Of a DNA stretch of 62,904 nucleotides, positions 23,934 through 32,718 are shown one piece after another. This DNA comes from Pelagibacteraceae bacterium AG-426-G02 (GTDB lineage Bacteria > Pseudomonadota > Alphaproteobacteria > Pelagibacterales > Pelagibacteraceae), in assembly GCA_003213155.1 (NCBI GenBank), contig QCNQ01000006.1:1-62904 (forward strand). Direction: 5' to 3'. The number at the start of each line of letters is the position of its first letter. The stretch's first letter is position 1. Below the pieces are notes generated by a model that saw nothing but the letters and a program-made list of their open reading frames with translations, made no database searches and was not told the origin of the DNA. The position numbers were made by a program, and so were the translations under genes.

Positions 23934-26365
23934 TAAGCTCTCAATAATTTATTTTCAGCGTCATAAGGACTTTCATCCAATATTGTAGCTTCATACATCT
24001 TGCCTAAAATATCAACCTTAAGTTTTTCCCCTACATTAGCTAAGTCTGGTTTTACCATTGCCAATGCAATTGACTTATCTAATCTAAATCCATATTCACC
24101 ACCTGTTGCTCTTCCAACAACTTTATCATCTTTATAAATTGGATTATTTCCTAATACATCTGAGTCAGTTGTATTATGAACTTCGAGAGTAACTAATTTA
24201 TTATCAAAACCTTTTTCTCTCCACTTGTTTAATGCTTCTAAACCTATGAAATTTCCTTTGTTAGGATGGACAAATCTATCTAAGCCTGACTCATATGGTG
24301 AATATTCTATTGATAATTCTGTTCCAACTAATTTATAAGATTTTTCAATTCTCAAACTATTCATTGCTCTGATTCCAAAAGGTTTCAGTCCTAAATCTTT
24401 TCCAGCTTCTATTAATTTATCAAAAATATGATTTTGATACTCAATTGGATGATGTAATTCCCAACCCAGTTCTCCAACAAAGTTAACTCGCATGGCATTT
24501 ACTGGAGCATAACCAACATTAACATTTTTAGCTGTTAACCATTTAAAGTTTTCATTTGAAAAATCATCTGTAGAAACTTTTTGCATTAATTGTCTTGCTT
24601 TTGGTCCAGCTACAACAAGTACCCCTGTACTATTGGTTAAATCCTCAAATATCACTGATCCATCAGTTGGCATCCATTTTTGAATCCAATCATGATCTAG
24701 TCTTAAATTTGCACCTGCTGAAACAAGGTAATAGCTGTTTTCGGCCTCTTTCATGATTGTAAATTCTGAATGAACTCCACCTTTAGTATTAAGTGCATGA
24801 CATAGATTTATTCTACCAATTTTTTTTGGAAGTTTATTTGCAACTAAATAATCTAAAAATTCCTCAGCTTTAGGACCTTTAATTCGACATTTTGCAAATG
24901 CCGTCATATCCAATAGACCAACATTTTCTTTTACATTCTGACACTCTTTCTTAATTGCATCAAACCATTTTGATCTTCTAAATGACCAATCATCTTTTTG
25001 CTCCATACCATCTGTTGCAAAAAAATTGGGTCTCTCCCAACCAAACTTTTGACCAAACACAGCACCTAAGTCTTTCATTCTCTCATAACATGGAGACGTT
25101 CTCAATGGTCTTGCAGCTGGTCTTTCCTCATCAGGATAATGAACAATAAAAACATGACTATAAGCTTCTTCGTTTTTTGCTTTTAAATAAGATTTGGTTG
25201 CGTAATTTCCGTAACGTCTAGGTTCAACACCAAGCATATCAATTGTTGGTTCTCCATCAACAATCCACTCTGCTAGTTGCCAACCTGCACCACCAGCAGC
25301 TGTAATACCAAAACTATGCCCCTCATTAATCCAAAAATTTTTCAATCCCCAAGCTGGACCAACTATCGGATTGCCATCAGGCGTATAACAAATTGCTCCA
25401 TTGTAAACTTTTTTAACTCCCACCTCACCAAAAGCAGGAACTCTGTGAATAGCACCTTCAATATGAGGTGCTAATCTATCTAAATCTTCTTGGAACAATT
25501 CGTATTCAGAATCTTTTGAGGGTCCTTCAACATAACAAGCTGGAGCACCATCTTCATAAGGACCCAAAATTAATCCTCCTGCTTCTTCTCTCATATACCA
25601 TCTGCTATCACTATCTCTTAAGACACCCATCTCAGGTAATCCTGCTTTTTTTCTTTTTTGAATTTCTGGATGAGGTTCTGTCACGATATATTGATGTTCA
25701 ACAGGTATTACTGGAATATCTAATCCAACCATTTCACCTGTTTGACGTGCAAAGTTGCCTGAGCAAGAAATAACATGCTCACATTCAATTGAACCTTTAT
25801 CAGTTTCAACTACCCAACCACTTTTTGTTTGTCGGATGGCTGTAACAGCAGTATTTCTATAAATCTCCGCTCCTCTATTTCTTGCACCTGCAGCTAAAGC
25901 TTGCGTTAGATCAGCTGGCTGAATGTATCCATCCTCAGGATGTTGAATAGCTCCGATTAAATCATCGGTATGACATAAAGGCCAAATTTCTTTTACTTGT
26001 TGTGGTGTTAAAAATTTTACATCAACACCAATTGTTTTGGCAACACCAGCATATTGATGATATTCATCCATTCTATCTTTGGTGCTTGCTAAACGAATAT
26101 TTGAAACAACACTAAAGCCAACATTTTTTCCAGTCTCTTCCTCTAATGTTTTATAAAGATTGACTGCATACTTATGCAATTGACCAACTGAGTAACTCAT
26201 ATTAAACAGCGGAAGTAATCCTGCTGCATGCCAAGTTGATCCAGATGTAAGTTCTTTTCTCTCAACTAAAACAACATCAGACCAGCCTTTTTTTGCTAAA
26301 TGATAAAGAGCACTTACTCCAACGACACCACCACCAACTACAACAACTTTAGTTTTTGATTTCAT
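23933..26365 (-). CDS. Dimethylglycine dehydrogenase-type FAD/GcvT enzyme
   Basis: 810 residues. N-terminal DAO-type FAD domain: [14 protein letters not shown] (7-20) and [10 protein letters not shown], where H46 is the expected covalent FAD attachment. The linker is followed by a GcvT tetrahydrofolate-binding domain (from about 430) and its C-terminal barrel. It demethylates dimethylglycine (or sarcosine), giving methylene-THF and passing electrons to ETF. It is the first gene of dmgdh-etfB-etfA-etfQO. Sarcosine dehydrogenase is the alternative, but the window already has sarcosine oxidase. Confidence 0.88.
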   Translation of the reverse strand: MKSKTKVVVVGGGVVGVSALYHLAKKGWSDVVLVERKELTSGSTWHAAGLLPLFNMSYSVGQLHKYAVNLYKTLEEETGKNVGFSVVSNIRLASTKDRMDEYHQYAGVAKTIGVDVKFLTPQQVKEIWPLCHTDDLIGAIQHPEDGYIQPADLTQALAAGARNRGAEIYRNTAVTAIRQTKSGWVVETDKGSIECEHVISCSGNFARQTGEMVGLDIPVIPVEHQYIVTEPHPEIQKRKKAGLPEMGVLRDSDSRWYMREEAGGLILGPYEDGAPACYVEGPSKDSEYELFQEDLDRLAPHIEGAIHRVPAFGEVGVKKVYNGAICYTPDGNPIVGPAWGLKNFWINEGHSFGITAAGGAGWQLAEWIVDGEPTIDMLGVEPRRYGNYATKSYLKAKNEEAYSHVFIVHYPDEERPAARPLRTSPCYERMKDLGAVFGQKFGWERPNFFATDGMEQKDDWSFRRSKWFDAIKKECQNVKENVGLLDMTAFAKCRIKGPKAEEFLDYLVANKLPKKIGRINLCHALNTKGGVHSEFTIMKEAENSYYLVSAGANLRLDHDWIQKWMPTDGSVIFEDLTNSTGVLVVAGPKARQLMQKVSTDDFSNENFKWLTAKNVNVGYAPVNAMRVNFVGELGWELHHPIEYQNHIFDKLIEAGKDLGLKPFGIRAMNSLRIEKSYKLVGTELSIEYSPYESGLDRFVHPNKGNFIGLEALNKWREKGFDNKLVTLEVHNTTDSDVLGNNPIYKDDKVVGRATGGEYGFRLDKSIALAMVKPDLANVGEKLKVDILGKMYEATILDESPYDAENKLLRA

Positions 26366-26419
26366 TAAGCGATTCCTACTAAATTTTTATTCATAACGAA
26401 ACAAAATTGTCATTTTTAA

Positions 26420-26893
26420 TCATATGGAGCTCCCTAATGGGATTGGGCTGGAGACCATGGTTGTTAGCCAGCAATCTTTTAGTGGACCATCTGTTTCATA
26501 CTTTTCAACTTGCCAGTTAAACTTATGATAAATTTTATCTTTATCTAAAAGGATCACTTCAAATTGAGCCCAATTTTCACCACTTCCTAGCTTTGTTATG
26601 GTGTGACTTAAGTGATTGATCATCATTTGATAAGAGTCTCCTTTAATCATTCTTTTAAATTTATCTAAAGGTCCAGTAACTTTTTTATTGTTAGGATGAG
26701 CAAAGTTCCAAGTCTGCTCTATGCCACTATCCTTATAAATAAGGTCATTATTTTGAAGTCCTGATAATTGAATTTCTATAACTCTATCAGGTTTGATATC
26801 ACTATTGGGTTTTAGTAATTCTGCCTTTGCTATTGTTATAAAAATAAAAAAAATAAAAAGAGCATTTGATATTATTTGAATTTTTTTTATCAT
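26420..26893 (-). CDS. DUF4864 exported protein
   Basis: 157 residues with a signal peptide or anchor (about 1-25). The segments IEIQLSGLQNND, WNFAHPNNKKVTGPLDKFKRMI and KDCWLTTMV match DUF4864, a family of ~140-residue periplasmic proteins that is common in alphaproteobacteria. No function is known. It starts 20 bases after the CoA-binding gene. Confidence 0.75.
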   Translation of the reverse strand: MIKKIQIISNALFIFFIFITIAKAELLKPNSDIKPDRVIEIQLSGLQNNDLIYKDSGIEQTWNFAHPNNKKVTGPLDKFKRMIKGDSYQMMINHLSHTITKLGSGENWAQFEVILLDKDKIYHKFNWQVEKYETDGPLKDCWLTTMVSSPIPLGSSI

Positions 26894-26912
26894 TTTCTAA
26901 AAATTATTGATT

Positions 26913-27347
26913 TTAGTCTTGTAGAACAGGAAAGGCTTGACGTATTTTTAAGAAATGTTTTTGATATTCCATTTTGGTACATCTGTCCTCGATATATTCA
27001 ATTTTGTTTTTAATAACTAATTTTTTTGCTTGTTCATTTTTAATTCCAAGCTGTAACCACAAAACTTTTGCTTTAATATTAACTGCATCTTTTGCAATAT
27101 CTAAAGCTTCTTTTGAAGGTCTAAATACATTTACTATATCAACTTTATCTTTAATATCGGTAATTTTACCACACACGTCTTCTCCTAAAATTTTTTGACC
27201 TTCAGCTTTAGGATTTACAGGGTAAACTTTAAAACCATATTTCTGCATATATTTCATGACAATAGTTGATGCTTTTGTAGGATCATTGCTCACTCCAACC
27301 ATTGCGATCTTTTTATATTTTGAAAGGATTTCTTTTATATCATTCAT
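26913..27347 (-). CDS. YccU-type CoA-binding protein
   Basis: 144 residues, one Rossmann CoA-binding domain: KIAMVGVSNDPTKAS (14-28), YPVNPKAEGQKILG, VDIVNVFRPSKEAL and the end DRCTKMEYQKH. Members bind CoA but have no defined reaction. It overlaps the small membrane protein gene by 4 bases. Confidence 0.88.
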   Translation of the reverse strand: MNDIKEILSKYKKIAMVGVSNDPTKASTIVMKYMQKYGFKVYPVNPKAEGQKILGEDVCGKITDIKDKVDIVNVFRPSKEALDIAKDAVNIKAKVLWLQLGIKNEQAKKLVIKNKIEYIEDRCTKMEYQKHFLKIRQAFPVLQD

Positions 27348-27529
27348 TGTTTATTTTGGATTTTTTGCTTACAGAACTCTTTAGCTTCTTCAACTGTCAT
27401 AGGGGTATCTAACTTTTTACTCCCAGCAATACATGCTTCAATTGCTTTATTTTGATTATGGCCTCTAAAGTTATAAATAATAATTATTCCAATTATTAAA
27501 AAAAAAATAAGTAAAATATTTTTTTTCAT
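27344..27529 (-). CDS. Small membrane-anchored protein (61 residues)
   Basis: One N-terminal helix (about 4-21) is followed by ~40 periplasmic residues with two cysteines (EACIAGSKKLDTPMT, then EFCKQK), which could pair. No family recognised. The start overlaps the enoyl-CoA hydratase stop by one base and its end overlaps the next gene, so it is translated within this operon. Confidence 0.6.
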   Translation of the reverse strand: MKKNILLIFFLIIGIIIIYNFRGHNQNKAIEACIAGSKKLDTPMTVEEAKEFCKQKIQNKQ

Positions 27530-28302
27530 TATTTATTTTTCCATTTAGGTTTTCTTTTTTCTAAAAAAGCTGAAATCCCTTCTTTGGCATCCAAAGCCAT
27601 CATATTTACTGTCATCATTTTGCTTGTATGAGCGTACGCTTTTCTAAGAGGCATCTCTAATTGTTTATAAAATGTTCGTTTACCAATTTTAATTGTTAGA
27701 TTTGATTTAGATGCAATCTTTTTTGCAATTTTTAAAACCTCATTATTTAATTTAGATTTTGAAAAACAATCATTTATTAAACCAATTTCTTTTGCAAAAT
27801 TTGCTTTAATTGGCTCGCCTGTAAGTAACATTTTCATCATTGGTTTTTTATATATTTTTCTACTTACAGCAACCATTGGCGTACTACAAAATAATCCAAT
27901 ATTTACGCCAGGAGTTGCAAATAATGCATCTTTAGTACTATAGGCTAGATCACAACTAGCAACTAACTGACAACCAGCAGCATAGGCTGCTCCATGCACT
28001 TTGGCGATAACAGGTTTATTACCCTCTACTATTTGAAGCATTAACTTAGAACACAGATTAAATAACTTTTGATATTTGTTTCTTACCTTTAAACTTTTTA
28101 CTTCTTTAAGGTTATGACCTGCACTAAAACCTTTTCCAGCACCTTCTATGATAATTACTTTTGTTTTTTTATCTTGATCAAGTTTTTTTAGAACTTTAAT
28201 TAGATCATTCAAATTTTTAAAAGATAATGAATTATATGTTTTAGGATCATTAATTTGAACTATAGATATACCGCTGGATAAGTTCTTCACTAATATATTC
28301 AT
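27529..28302 (-). CDS. Enoyl-CoA hydratase/isomerase family protein
   Basis: 257 residues from the ATG at 28302. The oxyanion-hole motifs are GAGKGFSAGHNLKE and VHGAAYAAGCQLVA. The position of the catalytic glutamates of crotonase is not clearly filled (LFCSTPMVAVSR follows GVNIGL), so it may act on another CoA ester. It resembles the DPCD/ECHDC3-like short branch. The substrate cannot be given. Confidence 0.85.
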   Translation of the reverse strand: MNILVKNLSSGISIVQINDPKTYNSLSFKNLNDLIKVLKKLDQDKKTKVIIIEGAGKGFSAGHNLKEVKSLKVRNKYQKLFNLCSKLMLQIVEGNKPVIAKVHGAAYAAGCQLVASCDLAYSTKDALFATPGVNIGLFCSTPMVAVSRKIYKKPMMKMLLTGEPIKANFAKEIGLINDCFSKSKLNNEVLKIAKKIASKSNLTIKIGKRTFYKQLEMPLRKAYAHTSKMMTVNMMALDAKEGISAFLEKRKPKWKNK

Positions 28303-28310
28303 CAAAAATT

Positions 28311-28685
28311 CTATTTGAGTTTGCCTTCTTCTCTCATTTTGGCTCTTATCTTAGTTGCCGATATTTTTTGTATTTCCTCTGACAACACTATCTCTTCAAT
28401 TTTGTAACCAACCCCTCTACCATAACAAATATTTGTAATATTAGGGACTAACATAATTTTAAAACGACCTTCAAACTCTGGATTAAGTCTATTTTCTATA
28501 TTTTTTTTTACAGTGTCAAAATCGAAAGGATTATCATCTACTCCTTGTACATCTCTTATTTGAATACAAACTTGTCCGGTTTTTTTGATAATTTCTTTAA
28601 ATAAAGTGTAATGACCATCGTGAAATGGTTGCCATCTTCCTAACATTTGTGCTGTTGGCTTTTTATTATCCCACTGATATGTCAT
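28311..28685 (-). CDS. Nucleotidyltransferase (cytidylyltransferase-like fold)
   Basis: 124 residues. The HxGH motif is FHDGH (21-25) after GRWQP, and the second nucleotide motif is ISATKIR near residue 108, so it belongs to the HIGH superfamily of NMN, pantetheine-phosphate and similar adenylyltransferases. It is short. It overlaps the kinase-like gene by four bases, and together they may act on one substrate. Which one is not known. Confidence 0.75.
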   Translation of the reverse strand: MTYQWDNKKPTAQMLGRWQPFHDGHYTLFKEIIKKTGQVCIQIRDVQGVDDNPFDFDTVKKNIENRLNPEFEGRFKIMLVPNITNICYGRGVGYKIEEIVLSEEIQKISATKIRAKMREEGKLK

Positions 28686-29092
28686 TTTTTAATGTCCTTA
28701 TATATTTTTGGTGCCCAATTTTTAGCATCTTGTGTAGTAACATGAAAGTTATACTTGTCTGGTTTGACAAACATCTTATTAGTATCATCAAACCTACCTT
28801 CTTTAATAGTATCGACCCAAATAACATAATCTGAGGGAAATAAGCTTCTGGCCTCTGGTGTTGGGCAGATAAAATCTGCAACAACATAATTATTATCTTT
28901 TCGAAGTTTTAAAGCAAAATCAGCCATCCTTTTTGCCTGTCTTTTTCTTCCTTCCTCAGAAAAATCCCAATCATTTGCCTCTTTTCTTACTTCATCTGCG
29001 TTAAGCCTTTTTGCATTTAATAATGGTGCAAGCTCATTAGCTAAAGTTGTTTTTCCAGAGCCTGGTAGACCCATTATTAATATAATTTTCAT
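28682..29092 (-). CDS. P-loop kinase, adenylylsulfate-kinase-like
   Basis: 136 residues. Walker A GLPGSGKTT (8-16), then LNADEVRKEANDWDFSEEGR and the VADFICPTPEAR segment resemble the APS kinase fold, which phosphorylates adenylylsulfate. However the protein is about 60 residues shorter than CysC (near 200), and no ATP sulfurylase is nearby; a nucleotidyltransferase follows instead. It is probably a small-molecule kinase paired with that enzyme. Confidence 0.75.
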   Translation of the reverse strand: MKIILIMGLPGSGKTTLANELAPLLNAKRLNADEVRKEANDWDFSEEGRKRQAKRMADFALKLRKDNNYVVADFICPTPEARSLFPSDYVIWVDTIKEGRFDDTNKMFVKPDKYNFHVTTQDAKNWAPKIYKDIKK

Positions 29093-29191
29093 TAATTTAT
29101 TTTGTTTGATTATAAGGCATTAAATAGATTGAGATTATATTACACGATTAATTTCTTTGACAGCATTTTCAAAAAATATAATCATGATTAG

Positions 29192-29920
29192 ATGAATTTT
29201 TCTTTAGAAATTGGGCCGCAGACAGATCTGGATACTGTTCCAGCTGTAAAAGATATTTATATCACTATGCTACCTGGGGGAGATTATAAAGAAACAGCTC
29301 ACCAAGCAGTTGAGTTAGTAAAGAAAGGTTTCAATCCAGTCCCGCATTTTCCTGCAAGATCTATGCAGGATGAAAAACAGCTAAAAGATTATGTTTCGAG
29401 ATGTAAAGATGGTGGCGTCAAACAAGTTTTAGTTATAGGAGGAGGGAGAGAGCCGATGGGAAAATTCGATAGCTCTTTTCAACTTTTGGAGACTGGTTAT
29501 TTTGAGAAGATGACGATAGGAATTGCTGGACACCCAGAGGGGAGTCCTGATATATCCGATTCAGATTTAGAAAAAGCTATGAAAGACAAAAAGCCTTACG
29601 CTGATTATATTGTAACTCAATGGTTACTAGATCCTCAGCCTATTATTGACTTTATTTCTAAACAAAGCGTACCAGTGCATGTGGGAATTACTGGGCCTCT
29701 AAAAATATCTAGCTTGATAAAGTTTGCTAATATAGTTGGAGCAAAAAATTCCTTAAATTTTCTTAAATCTAATTTTAGTAAGGCGTTAGATTTATTAAAA
29801 CCTAAAGACCCAAATGATTTAATTGGGAAAATTAAATCGCATACTGATTTTTTCCACATTTATACATTCGGCGGCTTGAAGGAAACTAACAAGTGGTTGA
29901 AGGAGAATAGTTATGTCTAA
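29192..29920 (+). CDS. Methylenetetrahydrofolate reductase-like protein
   Basis: 242 residues, shorter than typical MetF (~290). The TIM-barrel features are EIGPQTD, VPHFPARSMQ, QVLVIGGGREP and IAGHPEGS, with the conserved DPQPIIDFI region. It overlaps the GcvT-like gene by eight bases and is co-translated. Such MetF-like proteins accompany folate-dependent demethylases (for instance LigH/MetF with LigM), where they process the methyl-THF formed. The likely reaction is methyl-THF to methylene-THF. Confidence 0.8.
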   Translation: MNFSLEIGPQTDLDTVPAVKDIYITMLPGGDYKETAHQAVELVKKGFNPVPHFPARSMQDEKQLKDYVSRCKDGGVKQVLVIGGGREPMGKFDSSFQLLETGYFEKMTIGIAGHPEGSPDISDSDLEKAMKDKKPYADYIVTQWLLDPQPIIDFISKQSVPVHVGITGPLKISSLIKFANIVGAKNSLNFLKSNFSKALDLLKPKDPNDLIGKIKSHTDFFHIYTFGGLKETNKWLKENSYV

Positions 29921-31271
29921 AGAGTTTGACTATACTAATTTAAAGCATGTTACTTCTGTTGATCAATCAGATCGAAAAGTACCATATAACTTAAGGCAAA
30001 GTGGACCAACAAAAGTTGAAATGTTAATCTCAACAAGAGTAAGAAAATCACCTTATTGGCATTTATCTATGCAAGCGGGTTGTTGGAGAGCAACAGTTTA
30101 TAATCGTATTTATCATCCAAGAGGTTATGTAAAACCAGAAGACGGTGGTGCAATGGTTGAATATGATGCAATTGTTAATCATGTAACTATGTGGAATGTT
30201 GCAGTTGAAAGACAAATTCAAGTCAAGGGTCCGGATGCAGAAAAATTTGTTGATTATGTAATTACAAGAGATGCAACAAAAATTTCACCGATGAGAGCGA
30301 GATACGTAATTTTATGTAATGCTTATGGGGGAGTTTTAAATGATCCAATTCTTTTGAGAATTTCAAAGGATGAGTTTTGGTTTTCATTATCAGACTCTGA
30401 TATTGGTTTGTACTTACAAGGTGTTAATGCGGATGGAAGATTTAATTGCACCATTGAAGAAATCGATGCTTGTCCTGTTCAAATACAGGGTCCAAAATCA
30501 AAAGCTCTGATGAAAGATTTATTAGGTGATCAAGTTGATTTGGAAAATATGCCGTTTTATGGTTTAGCTGAAGTTAAAGTTGCTGGACGAAGTTGTGTTA
30601 TTTCTCAATCGGGCTTTTCTGGAGAAGCTGGTTATGAGATTTATTTAAGAGATGCAACTTTATATGCTGATGACATGTGGAATGCTGTGCTTGAGGTTGG
30701 AAAAAAACATCAGCTCATGGTTATTGCACCTGCTCACCACAGAAGAATCCAGGCTGGTATTTTGTCTTGGGGTCAAGATATGGATCAACAACATAATCCT
30801 TATCAATGTAACTTAGGTTACCAGGTTTCTTTATCAGGAAAAGGTGAATGGAACAAAACTTCTGATTACGTTGGTAAAGCGGCTCTAGAAAAAATGGGTA
30901 AAGAACTTAAGGATGGTAAAAAACCATACGCACTTCAATTAGTTGGATTGGAGTTGGGTGGAAAACCTATTGATGATTATGCACCAGATTTTTGGTTAAT
31001 ATCAAATGAGAGTGGTGGGGATCCAGTTGGTTTTATTACTTCACCATGGTGGCATCCTGAAAAGAAAACAAACATTGCAATGGGATATGTTCCTTTTGAT
31101 GGGACATTAAATGCAAATGGATTTCCAAAAGGTAAGGTTGGAACTAAATATAAAGTACATTTACCTGAAAAATACTCTGATACTCCAGGTAAGCCTGTGG
31201 ATGCAGTAATAGTAGATATTCCATTTAAAGAATCTTTCAACGCTAATACAAGAGAAGTTTCAAAAGGTTAA
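29913..31271 (+). CDS. GcvT-family folate-dependent methyltransferase/demethylase (DmdA/LigM-like)
   Basis: 452 residues, one GcvT fold with its C-terminal barrel. Features: SMQAGCWRATVYNRIYHP, NVAVERQIQVKGPDAEKFV, QIQGPKSKALM, SGFSGEAGYEIYL, and DQQHNPYQCNLG. It is larger than SAR11 DmdA (~369) and glycine-cleavage T (~370) and closer in size to vanillate demethylase LigM (~470). With the overlapping MetF-like gene it probably removes a methyl group from an unidentified O-, S- or N-methyl compound onto THF. Confidence 0.75.
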   Translation: MSKEFDYTNLKHVTSVDQSDRKVPYNLRQSGPTKVEMLISTRVRKSPYWHLSMQAGCWRATVYNRIYHPRGYVKPEDGGAMVEYDAIVNHVTMWNVAVERQIQVKGPDAEKFVDYVITRDATKISPMRARYVILCNAYGGVLNDPILLRISKDEFWFSLSDSDIGLYLQGVNADGRFNCTIEEIDACPVQIQGPKSKALMKDLLGDQVDLENMPFYGLAEVKVAGRSCVISQSGFSGEAGYEIYLRDATLYADDMWNAVLEVGKKHQLMVIAPAHHRRIQAGILSWGQDMDQQHNPYQCNLGYQVSLSGKGEWNKTSDYVGKAALEKMGKELKDGKKPYALQLVGLELGGKPIDDYAPDFWLISNESGGDPVGFITSPWWHPEKKTNIAMGYVPFDGTLNANGFPKGKVGTKYKVHLPEKYSDTPGKPVDAVIVDIPFKESFNANTREVSKG

Positions 31272-31279
31272 TCTGATTT

Positions 31280-31299
31280 TGGGGGAGTTTACTCCCCCA
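31280..31299 (+). terminator. GC-rich hairpin after the GcvT-like gene
   Basis: A nine-base-pair stem TGGGGGAGT / ACTCCCCCA with a two-base loop (or eight bp with four). Only a short, interrupted T-rich stretch follows (tcatctt), so termination may be partial. It ends the MetF-GcvT unit. Confidence 0.6.
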
Positions 31300-31308
31300 T
31301 CATCTTAA

Positions 31309-31413
31309 ATGACAAAGGGTTTCTTAATAGTAATTTGCATTATTATAGCTATTGCTTTAATAATATTCCCATTAATCGTATCTTACAAAGAGCAAAAAAA
31401 TAAAAAAAAATAA
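31309..31413 (+). CDS. Possible 34-residue membrane microprotein
   Basis: An ATG opens a 34-residue frame whose stop directly abuts the ATG of the next gene. It has one strongly hydrophobic helix (LIVICIIIAIALIIFPLIV) and a basic tail (YKEQKNKKK), which is a classic microprotein layout. No database name is known. The exact stop-start junction supports translation, but composition alone cannot exclude chance. Confidence 0.45.
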   Translation: MTKGFLIVICIIIAIALIIFPLIVSYKEQKNKKK

Positions 31414-31956
31414 ATGTTTGGTGAATTTCTAAGTATTATTTTAAAATCTATTAAACTAGATAAAACACTTTATTCCGATAGTAAAAATTTTGGTGAAGCC
31501 TCAGTTTATTTTGCAGGCATTATTATGATTTTAGATGGAATAGCTGGTGCGATTGCTGCAAATACAGTTTTCAAAACAGCTGTGGCGATGTCAGGAGTGA
31601 CTGCAATATTAACTTGGTTTGTTTGGGCAGTGCTAATCTTTGTTATTGGGGTAAAACTATTTCCTGATAAAAATAGTAAAGTTCCATTTAAAAAAGTATT
31701 AACTGCAGTTGGTTTCGCTCATGCGCCTGGTCTGTTAAGATTTTTTGCTGTTACACCAGAATTAATGATACCTATAATTTTTCTTACGCAATTTTGGATT
31801 TTTGCTGGATTAATTATTTCGACGCGACAAGTTCTTAATCTTAAATCAAATTTAAAATCGTTTGGAATAGTCTTTATGTCATTTTTAATAATTGTCTTTT
31901 TATCTATTTCATTCGTGATAAGTCGAATGAACGCCTTACCGATCAATCATATTTAG
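31414..31956 (+). CDS. Yip1-family-like integral membrane protein
   Basis: 180 residues with five membrane helices after a short helical N-terminus. The pattern VWAVLIFVIGVKLFPDK and KVLTAVGFAHAPGLLRFF is the Yip1/YipF domain (DUF1282-like) of bacterial membrane proteins. Function unknown. Its end overlaps the zinc-ribbon protein gene on the other strand by four bases. Confidence 0.65.
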   Translation: MFGEFLSIILKSIKLDKTLYSDSKNFGEASVYFAGIIMILDGIAGAIAANTVFKTAVAMSGVTAILTWFVWAVLIFVIGVKLFPDKNSKVPFKKVLTAVGFAHAPGLLRFFAVTPELMIPIIFLTQFWIFAGLIISTRQVLNLKSNLKSFGIVFMSFLIIVFLSISFVISRMNALPINHI

Positions 31957-32111
31957 ATTGGAAAAATTGTCTTAGAAACTCTGCAAGACTTACAAATTTT
32001 AAAGCCAGTTAGAATCAAGTTTTGAGTAACACTTTCATGCTGTTCTTTACATTCATCACAAATATCATCTAAATCCTTTTGATTTTTTTCTATTTCTTTG
32101 TCCTCAGTCAT
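31953..32111 (-). CDS. Small zinc-ribbon-like protein (52 residues)
   Basis: ATG (32109-32111) to TAA gives 52 residues with two CxxC knuckles: ICDEC and ICKSC, separated by 17 residues. This is the spacing of a zinc ribbon. The start overlaps the stop of the DUF3726 gene by eight bases, so it is the last gene of that cluster. The protein is acidic at the start and has no signal. Confidence 0.6.
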   Translation of the reverse strand: MTEDKEIEKNQKDLDDICDECKEQHESVTQNLILTGFKICKSCRVSKTIFPI

Positions 32112-32715
32112 TATCAGTCAAACCGGCTCCCGCTGCACCCTTTTTTAAACTATCAGTTTCCTCTACAAATGTATCCTCTGCAAGTTTGTAGAGATTTTTC
32201 CAATCTTGATCTGAAAAGTTATCTTCATTGTTTAAAAAACTTATTTCTACTTTTTTTGCTAACATTGGCATTTCTTTATCCCAAATATTAGATGAGATAC
32301 TCACATTAAAATTCAATAAAAATTTACAATCATCAAATGAAATTAATAATTTTTTTCCAATAATTTCTGAAGCTCTACTTAAAAAAGATAAAAGCAGCAA
32401 TGGATAAGCAACATTTTCAACTGAGCACTTTTTTAAAGTCTCGATATTTTTTACTTGGTCAATAAAATAAACACCTAACATAATTGGACAAAAAGATAAT
32501 CCATTTGATTTATTAATCTTATTGATTAGTTTTATCTCTTCAAAATTTTCTTTTTTTTTATCTTGATAGTATTGATTAAGATGTTTGATCGCTGGAAAAC
32601 CAAATAATTCAGATAATCTTATAGATTTCCCAACTTCCTCTGCTATACCCCATGAATAACCAGCAGCTCGACTTGCCCTCTTAGATGTAGTTTCTATCTC
32701 ACTTAAGGATTTCAT
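32104..32715 (-). CDS. DUF3726 family protein
   Basis: 203 residues. The opening LSEIETTSKRASRAAGYSWGIAEEVGKSIRLSELFGFPA and the later SRASEIIGKKLLISFDD match DUF3726, found in alphaproteobacteria next to the large unknown gene upstream. No catalytic motif is seen. It lies three bases after the 553-residue gene and overlaps the zinc-ribbon gene. Confidence 0.75.
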   Translation of the reverse strand: MKSLSEIETTSKRASRAAGYSWGIAEEVGKSIRLSELFGFPAIKHLNQYYQDKKKENFEEIKLINKINKSNGLSFCPIMLGVYFIDQVKNIETLKKCSVENVAYPLLLLSFLSRASEIIGKKLLISFDDCKFLLNFNVSISSNIWDKEMPMLAKKVEISFLNNEDNFSDQDWKNLYKLAEDTFVEETDSLKKGAAGAGLTDND

Positions 32716-32718
32716 AGT

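Noticed and set aside
28682-29092. Call as full CysC adenylylsulfate kinase
   Set aside because: It is about 60 residues shorter than CysC and has no ATP sulfurylase nearby.
29157-29182. TTGACA and TATAAT promoter before the MetF-like gene
   Set aside because: The spacer is only 14 bases, well under the usual 16-18, and AT-rich DNA gives such matches by chance.
29913-31271. Direct call as DMSP demethylase DmdA
   Set aside because: At 452 residues it is far longer than SAR11 DmdA (about 369), its start differs, and a MetF-like gene is coupled to it; the broader GcvT/LigM-like call is safer.
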